Shown here in pieces: positions 56,373 to 64,000 of a stretch of DNA of 64,000 nucleotides (position 1 is its first letter; every line of letters begins with the position of its first letter). The DNA is from Psychrobacter sp. I-STPA6b (lineage in GTDB: Bacteria > Pseudomonadota > Gammaproteobacteria > Pseudomonadales > Moraxellaceae), in contig NZ_VEWM01000070.1 of assembly GCF_020662265.1 (NCBI RefSeq), forward strand, positions 1 to 64,000, given 5' to 3'. The notes under the pieces are model-generated. The model searched no databases. It was not told the DNA's origin and saw only the letters and a list, made by a program, of their open reading frames with translations. The position numbers and the translations under genes were made by a program.

Positions 56373-56398
56373 GACGGTGTGAACTACTCCACACCGTC
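56373..56398 (-). terminator. Terminator after rpsO
   Basis: A nine-base-pair stem GACGGTGTG/CACACCGTC is followed by a T-run of seven on the minus strand, about 45 bases past the rpsO stop. Confidence 0.9.
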
Positions 56399-56442
56399 CT
56401 TATGTCAGTTAAAAATAAACTATCAACATAGTTGATATAAAA

Positions 56443-56709
56443 TTAACGACGAAGACCTAACTGACCAATCAAAGTTGTATAGCGGTTTAGGTCTTTACCT
56501 TTTAGGTAATCAAGTAATTTACGACGCTGGTTTACCATACGAATAAGACCACGACGGCTGTGATGGTCTGCTTTATGCTCTTTAAAGTGACCTTGTAAGT
56601 CATTGATACGAGCAGTTAATAAAGCAACCTGTACTTCTGGTGAACCTGTGTCATTTTCACCACGTTGATATTGAGCGATGATTTGTTGACGATCTGTATT
56701 AGTTAACAT
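56443..56709 (-). CDS. rpsO: Ribosomal protein S15
   Basis: S15 is a primary binder of 16S rRNA in the small subunit. The 88-residue protein has the family pattern [26 protein letters not shown] and [12 protein letters not shown]. The ATG at 56709 is preceded by GGAG; the longer frame to 56760 is not expected. It lies in the nusA operon between truB and pnp. Confidence 0.98.
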   Translation of the reverse strand: MLTNTDRQQIIAQYQRGENDTGSPEVQVALLTARINDLQGHFKEHKADHHSRRGLIRMVNQRRKLLDYLKGKDLNRYTTLIGQLGLRR

Positions 56710-56894
56710 AGTGTTTTCTCCGGCAATGCAATCAGTAAAATGCGCGCCAATTAGGGTCAACCCTGCATTACAAGAGTAGACCTAGATGACTTGCATAAAT
56801 AGAACTCAATATCATACCAAAAAACTAACACAATAAACAGATATTTATTCATAAAAAACTTTGAATATGGACTAGATTCTGTTAAATACAGTCC

Positions 56895-57908
56895 CTAATA
56901 CTGAACCATTTTTTTTGGCTGTAAGCGACCATTACTACTCAATGCACCCAGCCCAACAAAAATACCCTTATGATTCAAAATACGAATATCATAAGCATCA
57001 CTATGTATTTTTTGTTTTTGTTGCTCTGTCTGTTGAGAAATGTGCTGAGTAGATTGAGATGCTTTTTGCATCAGATAAGACTTCACTTCTTCATCCATAT
57101 GCTCTAAAACATTAAGACGTTGCCCCAGATATAAGCGCTCACATGCTTCTGTGGGTAGTGTGATGCTAGGAACATTCTCAATACACGCATCAACGGGTAA
57201 TAAGGATGTTAAGCGTTGTGTTAATGATAACTCTTCCAGCTCAGTGAGTGTCATTGCATTGGCAATATCAAAATCACCAACAGCAATTCGGCGTAATCCA
57301 ATCAAATGCCCAACACTGCCTAACGCTTTTGCAATATCTTCACCTAATACCCTGACATATGTACCTTTTGAACATGTCACTGTTATTTTAATGCTATCTG
57401 GACTCAACTGTGTCAATGCTAACTGATGCAAAAAAATAGCACGGCTAGGACGCTCTATTTCAATACCTTCGCGGGCATATTCATACAGCTTTTTACCATC
57501 TTTTTTTAAAGCAGAATACATAGGAGGCACTTGCTCACTTGCCCCAAGAAACTGCTGAGCAACTTGCTGGAGTGCTTCTGATGTCAATACTGGTACAGCA
57601 CAGTGATAAATCACTTGGCCCTCAGCATCACCTGTATCTGTTTGCTGACCAAGCTGTAAAATAGCTTCATAACTTTTATTGGCATCTAACTGATAATGGC
57701 TAAACTTTGTCGCTTCACCCAAACAAATAGGCAGTAACCCTGTCGCCATTGGGTCTAGTGTCCCTGTATGTCCTGCCTTTTTACTATCATGCTGTGGCGA
57801 CTTAAAGAGATATTTCACTTTAGAGACGACTTGTTGTGACGTCATTCCCTGTGGTTTATCAATCAGTATGACGCCACAGACTCGATGCTTTTGTATTGGC
57901 ACGTTCAT
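56895..57908 (-). CDS. truB: tRNA pseudouridine(55) synthase
   Basis: TruB makes pseudouridine 55 in the T loop of tRNA. The 337-residue protein starts with GVILIDKPQGMTS and has the catalytic aspartate in AGHTGTLDPMATGLL. It then shows the YEAILQLG and CSKGTYVRVLGEDIAKALG motifs. The C-terminal region contains a glutamine-rich insertion of about 20 residues (near 285). I start at ATG 57908 with GAGG upstream; the in-frame GTG at 57920 is less good. It follows rbfA by 20 bases. Confidence 0.97.
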   Translation of the reverse strand: MNVPIQKHRVCGVILIDKPQGMTSQQVVSKVKYLFKSPQHDSKKAGHTGTLDPMATGLLPICLGEATKFSHYQLDANKSYEAILQLGQQTDTGDAEGQVIYHCAVPVLTSEALQQVAQQFLGASEQVPPMYSALKKDGKKLYEYAREGIEIERPSRAIFLHQLALTQLSPDSIKITVTCSKGTYVRVLGEDIAKALGSVGHLIGLRRIAVGDFDIANAMTLTELEELSLTQRLTSLLPVDACIENVPSITLPTEACERLYLGQRLNVLEHMDEEVKSYLMQKASQSTQHISQQTEQQKQKIHSDAYDIRILNHKGIFVGLGALSSNGRLQPKKMVQY

Positions 57909-57928
57909 GGTCGTCCTCACTTATTTAT

Positions 57929-58321
57929 CTACTTATCTGATGTCTGCGTCTCTTCAGTTTTAGCGACAGCCTGATGAATCAAATCCATCATATAATTACC
58001 ATGTGCAGTTACTTCATCATAATGAAAGCGTAAGCGTGGCGTCGTTCTTGTTTTTAGACGATGGCTTAGCTCAGTGCGTAAAAATCCTGCTGCCTTATTT
58101 AACACTTGCAAACTTTGCTCATGGCTATATTTATTCATTGCATCGTTTAGCTCAGGCTCCATAACCGTCACATAAATGTCTGCATATCCTAAGTCAGAAC
58201 TGACTTTCACACTTGAGATGGTCACAAACCCAGTCAATCGTGGATCATTGACCTCATCACGAATAAGTACCGCCAATTCTCGCTGAATTTGATCAGCCAA
58301 ACGTTGTAAACGTTGATTCAT
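57929..58321 (-). CDS. rbfA: Ribosome-binding factor A
   Basis: RbfA is a KH-like 30S maturation factor needed at low temperature. The 130-residue protein has the NQRLQRLADQIQREL start and the DPRLTGFVTISSVKVS motif. I choose ATG 58321, which stands at normal distance after AGGGA; the ATG at 58327 is too close to it. A terminator hairpin separates it from infB. Confidence 0.96.
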   Translation of the reverse strand: MNQRLQRLADQIQRELAVLIRDEVNDPRLTGFVTISSVKVSSDLGYADIYVTVMEPELNDAMNKYSHEQSLQVLNKAAGFLRTELSHRLKTRTTPRLRFHYDEVTAHGNYMMDLIHQAVAKTEETQTSDK

Positions 58322-58410
58322 TGTCATTCCCTACATTATAAAAACAATAAAAGTTATAAAAATAAAATTTAATACTTGATAGTTAATCATTCATAGTCAT
58401 CATCATATAA

Positions 58411-58445
58411 AAAAGACCTAGCAGGAATATCCTGTTAGGTCTTTT
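58411..58445 (-). terminator. Terminator-like hairpin between infB and rbfA
   Basis: A stem of about 16 base pairs, AAAAGACCTAGCAGGA/TCCTGTTAGGTCTTTT with one G-T wobble, has T-runs on both sides. It lies inside the operon after infB and may set the ratio of infB to downstream genes. Confidence 0.8.
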
Positions 58446-58463
58446 ATGATGATAACAGGTTTC

Positions 58464-61184
58464 CTAGATAGTGCGCTGGATTTCCTGAATTTCAAAGACC
58501 TCGATTTTATCACCGACTTCAACATCATAGCCTTTAACAGCCAGACCACATTCCATACCTGTACGTACTTCATTCACATCATCTTTAAAGCGACGTAGTG
58601 ACTGTAGCTGACCAGTAAAGATAACCTGTTCATCACGTAATACACGGATTGGTTTATTACGATAAATCGTGCCTTCGACCACCATACAACCTGCTGCCGC
58701 ACCAAATTTACTAGAGCGGAAGACATCACGAACTTCTGCCACACCAAGGATTTTCTCACGATGCTCAGGGGATAGCATACCACTCATAGCAGCTTTGACA
58801 TCATCTATCAAACCATAAATCACACTATAGTAACGGATATCTAAACCAGCATCATCTGCTTTACGACGTGCTGCTGTATCTGCACGGACATTAAAGCCCA
58901 ATAATACTGCTTCACTAGATTCTGCCAACGTGACATCAGATTCTGAAATTGGACCAACACCAGAGCTGATAACTTTTACTTTTACTTCATCAGTAGACAG
59001 CTCATCCAATGCAACCAATAATGCTTCTAGTGAGCCTCGAACATCTGTTTTTAAGATAATATTTAAGAAAGAAACATCACCTTGTTCCATCTGCTCAAAC
59101 ATACTTTCTAAGCGAGTTTTGTTCTGACGCTCTAGCTGACGCTCACGCTCACGATTGCTACGGAACTCGGCAACTTCACGTGCTTTTTTCTCATCGGTCA
59201 CAACCAAGAACTCACTACCGGCTGCTGGTGTATCTGGCAGACCTAAAATTTCAACAGGAATAGAAGGACCTGCTGACTTAATACGCTCGCCGTTTTCATC
59301 CATCATCGCACGAACACGACCATAGAACTCACCTGCCAGAACCAAGTCACCTTGATTTAAGATACCTTTTTTCACTAGCAAGCTAGCAACTGCACCACGA
59401 CCTTTCTCTAAGCGCGATTCAATGACCACACCTTGAGCAGCACCTTCAGTTGGTGCTTCAAGCTCCATCAACTCTGCTTGTAGACTAATAAGCTCTAATA
59501 GCTCATCTAGACCTTCACCAGTTTTGGCAGAAACTTTTGCCATTGGTGTATCACCACCCCATGCTTCTGTTACCAGCTCTTTACTGGTCAGCTCATTTAA
59601 AACACGGTCAGGGTCAGCAGTTTCTTTATCAATTTTGTTAATAGCAACAATAATAGGTGTACCAGCAGCACGGGCATGGTCAATGGCTTCTTCTGTCTGA
59701 GGCATCATGCCATCATCAGCAGCCACAACCAAAATCACGATATCTGTCGCCTGTGCACCACGTGAGCGCATTGCAGTAAATGCAGCGTGTCCTGGTGTGT
59801 CTAAGAAAGTAATCACACCTCTGTCTGTTTCTACATGATACGCACCCACATGCTGAGTAATACCACCTGCTTCACCAGAAGCAACCTTGGTTTCACGAAT
59901 CTTATCAAGTAGCGACGTCTTACCATGGTCCACATGACCCATAATAGTCACTACAGGTGGACGCACCTGAACATTACCACTGCGTTTTTCTACAGCTTCT
60001 TGTAGATCATCTTCAACTTTAGTATCACTGACTGGAATTGGGTTATGCCCCATTTCCTCTACAACTAAGCTGGCAGTTGCTTGATCTATCTCATCAGATT
60101 CACCAACCATTTCACCCATTTTCATTAATAGGCGAATGACTTCACGAACTTTAACTGCCATACGTTGTGCCAAGTCAGACACAACGATTTGTTCACTAAT
60201 CTCAACATCATGAACAATTTTTTCAACAGGCTTTTCAAATTTATGCTGTGATGCTTGTGATGATTTAAGACCATGACGGCGGTTTTTAATTTCACGCTCT
60301 TCTTGAACCTTACGACGACGACCACGTGCCGCAGTACTATTAGAGCCACGCTTAATCTCACGACGCTCTTTTTCAAAAGACTCTTCAAGTGCTGCACCAA
60401 CCAGACCTTCTGCTAAAGGTTCATCTTTGCGTACTTCAGCAACAGGCTCTTTATCTGTATATTTACCTGCCATTTTACGCATTTGCTCTAGCGTTTTCTT
60501 CTGAGCTTCCTCAGCTTGTTTACGGCGAGTCTCAGCTTCAATTTTACGTAGGCGCTCTTCTTCAGCTTCACGTGCTTCGCGAGCTTTACGCTCTTCAGCT
60601 GTTTCTACTTTTGGTTTTGTTGGTGCTGGTTTTTTCTTCGCCTTACCTTTAGCCACTTCTTCAGCTTTACTGCCTTTTTTTACAACCACAGTTGCTGTGA
60701 CTTCTTCATCACCATCATCACTAGAAGACTTGCTACCCAAGCTTGCTCGCATGGCTGCCAAAGTTGCCGCTTGACGTTCTTCAGCTTCTTTTTTCGCTTG
60801 CTCACGTTTCTTAGCTTCTTCTTCAGCACGCTGTTTTGCTTCGGCTGCCGCTTTTTCACGGGCAGCCACTTGCTCAGCAATCTTATTAGGATCTGGCTTT
60901 TCAAAGACTTTTTTCTTACGCACTTCAACATTAACACTCTTCGATTTTCCAGAAGAGCCAGTCACACGTGCAGTAGTGGTTGTTTTTGATTTTAAGCTGA
61001 TGCGTCTTTTCTCTTGCTGACCATGGCTTTGCTTTAAATATGCCACGAGTTGCTCTTGCTCAAGCTCGGTGACTATGTCATCCTCGCCACGAGCAGGCAA
61101 TCCAGCATCAACCAGCTGCTTTTTTAACGCACTGACTGATTTTTTTACCATGTCTGCTAATTCTTTGACGGTTTTGTCTGCCAT
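58464..61184 (-). CDS. infB: Translation initiation factor IF-2
   Basis: IF-2 is the GTPase that places initiator tRNA on the 30S subunit. The 906-residue protein has the N-terminal IF2N module, a long lysine/alanine/glutamate-rich linker (about 90-250) and a second N-domain at about 325-395. The G domain with [12 protein letters not shown] lies near 415, followed by domains II-IV. It follows nusA by 14 bases. A promoter inside nusA is possible but not examined. Confidence 0.98.
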   Translation of the reverse strand: MADKTVKELADMVKKSVSALKKQLVDAGLPARGEDDIVTELEQEQLVAYLKQSHGQQEKRRISLKSKTTTTARVTGSSGKSKSVNVEVRKKKVFEKPDPNKIAEQVAAREKAAAEAKQRAEEEAKKREQAKKEAEERQAATLAAMRASLGSKSSSDDGDEEVTATVVVKKGSKAEEVAKGKAKKKPAPTKPKVETAEERKAREAREAEEERLRKIEAETRRKQAEEAQKKTLEQMRKMAGKYTDKEPVAEVRKDEPLAEGLVGAALEESFEKERREIKRGSNSTAARGRRRKVQEEREIKNRRHGLKSSQASQHKFEKPVEKIVHDVEISEQIVVSDLAQRMAVKVREVIRLLMKMGEMVGESDEIDQATASLVVEEMGHNPIPVSDTKVEDDLQEAVEKRSGNVQVRPPVVTIMGHVDHGKTSLLDKIRETKVASGEAGGITQHVGAYHVETDRGVITFLDTPGHAAFTAMRSRGAQATDIVILVVAADDGMMPQTEEAIDHARAAGTPIIVAINKIDKETADPDRVLNELTSKELVTEAWGGDTPMAKVSAKTGEGLDELLELISLQAELMELEAPTEGAAQGVVIESRLEKGRGAVASLLVKKGILNQGDLVLAGEFYGRVRAMMDENGERIKSAGPSIPVEILGLPDTPAAGSEFLVVTDEKKAREVAEFRSNRERERQLERQNKTRLESMFEQMEQGDVSFLNIILKTDVRGSLEALLVALDELSTDEVKVKVISSGVGPISESDVTLAESSEAVLLGFNVRADTAARRKADDAGLDIRYYSVIYGLIDDVKAAMSGMLSPEHREKILGVAEVRDVFRSSKFGAAAGCMVVEGTIYRNKPIRVLRDEQVIFTGQLQSLRRFKDDVNEVRTGMECGLAVKGYDVEVGDKIEVFEIQEIQRTI

Positions 61185-61198
61185 TGTATAGTCACCTA

Positions 61199-62686
61199 TT
61201 ATTCTTCATTAAACCAAGATTCACGTGCTTTCATAATTAGCTTACCAGCAGTTTCATCATCTAACCCATCAATATCTTCTAGGTCAAAGACTGCCTGCTC
61301 AGCTAAATCATCTAAAGTAATGATGTCTCTTTGCGCCATTTTATAAGCCCAATCTACACTCATTCCTTCAAGATTTAAAAGCTCTTCACTTGGCTCTTTC
61401 ATATTTTGTTGTTTGACTAGTTCATCTGCGATAACGACCTCTTTGGCTCGTTCCTGAATTATCTCAATCGCATCATCATCCAGTCCTTCAATATCGTAAA
61501 ATGTTTCAACTGGCACATACGCCACTTCTTCAATACTGGTAAAACCAACATCTACTAAAGCTTGTGCCAAGTCTTGATCTACTTCTAAACGCTCATAGAA
61601 CAGATCAATATAAGCCTGTGTTTCATTCTTTTGACGCTCTAAATACTCTTCTTCTAGCATCATATTTAGACGATAACCTGTTAACTCAGAAGCCAGTCTG
61701 ACATTTTGTCCTTGTGAGCCAATGGCTCGTGCCAATTGGTCATTAGCAGTAAAGATAATATCAGCTGTTTTAGCATCTTCATCCAAAATAATGCTATTCA
61801 CATCTGCTGGCTCTAGCGCACTAATAATATACTGTGCAGGGTCATCAGACCATACAATCACATCAATACGCTCACCGTCTAGCTCTTGCTGTACTGCTTG
61901 AATACGTGTACCACGCATCCCAATACAAGCCCCTACTGGATCGATGCGGTGGTCATTTGTCTTAACAGATATTTTTGCACGGACACCGGGCTGACGTGCC
62001 ACACCACGTACTTCAATAATTTGCTCAGCAATTTCTGGTACTTCTTTTTGCATCAGTGCAGATAGCATATCTGGATGGGTACGTGATAACAATAATTGAG
62101 CGCCACGGTTATCACGATTGACATGATACAAAATCGCATTGATACGTGATTTGACTCGAAGTTGCTCACGAGGCAACATCTGATCACGGGCTAAGTAACC
62201 TTCTGCATTATCACCTAAATCAATGATAAAGCCATCACGAGTTTGTTTTTTAACTTCTCCATACATCATCTCACCGATACGTGGCTCAAAAGCATCTGCA
62301 ACTAAAGCACGCTCTGCTTCACGAATCTTTTGGATAATAACTTGTTTGGCTTGAGTAGCAGCAATACGACCAAATTCAATAGATTCAATCTGTTCTTCTT
62401 TAATATCACCGATTGACCATTCATTTTCATCCAAATCACTTATCGCTAACTGACAAGCTGGCATCTCATGATCTTCATCAGCGACAACTGTCCAATAACG
62501 GTAAGTATCATAGTCACCAGTTTTACGGTCAATATCAACTCGTATGGCCACTTCTGGTTGATCGGTATATACCCGTTTTTTTGTAGAAACAACCAAAGCC
62601 TGCTCAATTGCCTCAAAGATATCTTCTGGATTCAGCCCTTTTTCATTACTGACTGTTTCTACTACCGTTAAAATTTCACGACTCAT
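61199..62686 (-). CDS. nusA: Transcription termination/antitermination factor NusA
   Basis: NusA binds RNA polymerase and controls pausing, termination and antitermination. The 495-residue protein has the N-terminal RNAP-binding domain, an S1 domain (about 135-200, [16 protein letters not shown]), two KH domains (about 230-345) and both acidic C-terminal repeats (about 365-495). It is transcribed with infB (14-base gap). rimP lies about 220 bases upstream. Confidence 0.98.
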   Translation of the reverse strand: MSREILTVVETVSNEKGLNPEDIFEAIEQALVVSTKKRVYTDQPEVAIRVDIDRKTGDYDTYRYWTVVADEDHEMPACQLAISDLDENEWSIGDIKEEQIESIEFGRIAATQAKQVIIQKIREAERALVADAFEPRIGEMMYGEVKKQTRDGFIIDLGDNAEGYLARDQMLPREQLRVKSRINAILYHVNRDNRGAQLLLSRTHPDMLSALMQKEVPEIAEQIIEVRGVARQPGVRAKISVKTNDHRIDPVGACIGMRGTRIQAVQQELDGERIDVIVWSDDPAQYIISALEPADVNSIILDEDAKTADIIFTANDQLARAIGSQGQNVRLASELTGYRLNMMLEEEYLERQKNETQAYIDLFYERLEVDQDLAQALVDVGFTSIEEVAYVPVETFYDIEGLDDDAIEIIQERAKEVVIADELVKQQNMKEPSEELLNLEGMSVDWAYKMAQRDIITLDDLAEQAVFDLEDIDGLDDETAGKLIMKARESWFNEE

Positions 62687-62904
62687 GTCACACCTATCCT
62701 CACATCTTAAAGTTTTATATCGTTATGCCATGCTAATGGACAATCTTTCTTTTCAGCAATCGACTACAAGTCGTCTTTTTCAAGTATCCGTTTTTAGTTT
62801 ACAACTTTTAAATATGACCGTTTTAAATAGGACTGTTTGACAGTGTTATCTAACAAAGTTAATTGTTAATTATTGTGCAAATAGTCACAAAACTCAATAG
62901 TCTA

Positions 62905-63402
62905 TTAAGGTTGATAAACCAAGTTTGCTTTATCTATATTATTAAGTTGTATCTCAAACTGCTCTTTTTCTGCGGTCGTAATCATTAACTGGTTATCATC
63001 AATGCTTTCTAACTGACCTGCAACCTTACGACGCTTTGTACTACCAGTACCAATAGCATGTATTAGACGTAAATTAATCTTTTGTCCAATATAATCCACC
63101 ATTTGCTTAGCATCAAAAAAAGAACGATCCAACCCTGGAGAAGACACTTCTAACACATACTCTCCAGCTATTGGGTCATGTACTTCTAGTACACCACTGA
63201 CTTGGTGTGTTACAGCAGTACAGTCTTCAATTGTAACTTGCTTACCTTGAGCCTTTTCTTCTTCTGTTGCTTCAATATAAATACGCAACAAAGAGCGACG
63301 ACCTTGAGGGATAAATTCAACGCCCCATAATGTCACATCACAGGCTTCTACTGCTGGTGCAACAATCTCAGTAAGTTCTGCCACTTTGGTGGATAATTTC
63401 AT
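62905..63402 (-). CDS. rimP: Ribosome maturation factor RimP
   Basis: RimP assists 30S subunit assembly. The 165-residue protein has the ALWGVEFIPQGR-like segment (VTLWGVEFIPQGRRSLLRIYIE), the CTAVTHQVSGVLEVHDPI motif, and YVLEVSSPGLDR. It opens the nusA operon, as in E. coli, behind tRNA-fMet. The spacer of about 220 bases to nusA shows no gene. Confidence 0.95.
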   Translation of the reverse strand: MKLSTKVAELTEIVAPAVEACDVTLWGVEFIPQGRRSLLRIYIEATEEEKAQGKQVTIEDCTAVTHQVSGVLEVHDPIAGEYVLEVSSPGLDRSFFDAKQMVDYIGQKINLRLIHAIGTGSTKRRKVAGQLESIDDNQLMITTAEKEQFEIQLNNIDKANLVYQP

Positions 63403-63846
63403 AAACCTTCATTCATTACATTAAAGTTGTCAAAACAAATATATCTGTCATTAATGACATCTACTATCTGTAGCTTTTTATATTAGCAAATACCTATAGT
63501 ACCTAGTATAACAAAAATATATTTTTATCTGGTATTAATACGTAGCTATCTCTTGATATTTCTTTATAATTTTGAATATCTATCACTCTAAACACTTGGT
63601 ATTACTAATACTTAACCAAATCTTGTAGAGATATCAATTACGTACCTCTATAACTACAAATAATTATAGGGATTGGAGGGAAGTAAGGACATCTTAACCA
63701 CAGTTTTTTTACTTGCCCAAGACATCACATATATTATGTGCTATCTGGCTAACGCACTATGATACTGCCAGAGAGTAACTTAGTAATGTAGAAGATAGAT
63801 GACTGACATTAATAATTAGATAAAAATAAAATAATCAGATACAAAA
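63403..63846. other. Spacer between tRNA-fMet and rimP, no gene
   Basis: Some 440 AT-rich bases separate the tRNA terminator from rimP. No open frame is convincing. A promoter for rimP-nusA is expected here. Confidence 0.5.
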
Positions 63847-63872
63847 AAACCCACAATCAATATGGTGGGTTT
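63847..63872 (-). terminator. Terminator after tRNA-fMet
   Basis: An eight-base-pair stem AAACCCAC/GTGGGTTT is followed by TTTT on the minus strand, 25 bases past the tRNA. Confidence 0.8.
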
Positions 63873-63897
63873 AATAAACAATAACTGTCTAAGAAAG

Positions 63898-63974
<77 letters not shown>

Positions 63975-64000
63975 TCAATCTAGGCTGGTAATTATATATA

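Noticed and set aside
56710..56760. N-terminal extension of S15
   Set aside because: S15 has a conserved length of about 89 residues and the ATG at 56709 has GGAG upstream.
60389..60989. Open frames opposite the infB linker
   Set aside because: They are mirror frames of the repetitive K/A/E-rich IF-2 linker with biased composition and no start signals.

Overview
The window looks like chromosome of a gammaproteobacterium of the family Moraxellaceae (Moraxella/Psychrobacter/Acinetobacter side). This rests on low G+C, AT-rich spacers, the protein flavour of the housekeeping genes, an OXA-23/OXA-24-like class D beta-lactamase, and a Balon-type ribosome hibernation factor, a family characterised in Psychrobacter urativorans. 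The species cannot be fixed from the sequence alone. No phage, plasmid backbone, integrase, transposase or CRISPR array is visible.

Layout. 1-2.2 kb: a translation locus read on the minus strand, tRNA-Thr(TGT), tRNA-Tyr(GTA), tRNA-Gly(TCC), tRNA-Thr(GGT), then tuf. 2.2-5.1 kb: an FHA-domain membrane protein and prfC. 5.3-9.1 kb: poorly characterised envelope and membrane proteins, including a three-gene operon, a 59-residue probable lipoprotein and an SH3-like secreted protein. 9.4-11 kb: a PAS-like, LuxR-HTH and alpha/beta-hydrolase fusion regulator. 11.3-14.4 kb: polA. 14.5-20 kb: an accessory block with two paralogous lipoproteins flanking a leucine-rich-repeat protein and a short-chain dehydrogenase, then a beta-helix lipoprotein. 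20-24 kb: a complete glutamate-dependent acid resistance set, gadB-gadC-glsA. 24.4-31.5 kb: a membrane protein, hemH, metX-metW, a Sel1-repeat protein and trhO. 31.6-34 kb: the OXA beta-lactamase, serA and tRNA-Gly(GCC). 34.8-40 kb: M48 lipoprotein protease, BolA family, SirB family, a lipoprotein, a SulP transporter and two tandem DUF442 proteins. 40-41.1 kb: a stand-alone Hint/intein-like gene next to a relic of a foreign ahpF 3' end. 41.1-53.4 kb: ahpF, a DUF465 protein, rnr, an EEP-family nuclease, the Balon homologue, prlC with a YheV-like gene, a single-span membrane protein, a diverged macro-domain-like protein and an orphan SUKH-type immunity protein. 53.8-64 kb: the conserved metY-nusA operon on the minus strand, tRNA-fMet, rimP, nusA, infB, rbfA, truB, rpsO, pnp.

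How the genes work together. The two ends hold core translation and RNA functions: EF-Tu, RF3, IF2, RbfA, TruB, S15, NusA, PNPase, RNase R and five tRNAs besides the initiator. GadB, GadC and GlsA together would consume protons: GlsA deamidates glutamine, GadB decarboxylates glutamate, and GadC exchanges the products. MetX and MetW belong to methionine synthesis. The Balon homologue is expected to act with EF-Tu on idle ribosomes.

The less ordinary signals are: the ahpF 3'-end relic, whose six differences from the resident gene are all synonymous, beside the Hint gene; a MITE-like inverted-repeat family with several degraded copies; the OXA enzyme, with replaced residues at the positions that form the active-site bridge in OXA-23; the regulator fused to a hydrolase that seems to have lost its catalytic residues; alternative hairpins ahead of rnr; and orphan polymorphic-toxin parts (SUKH, Hint, macro-like).
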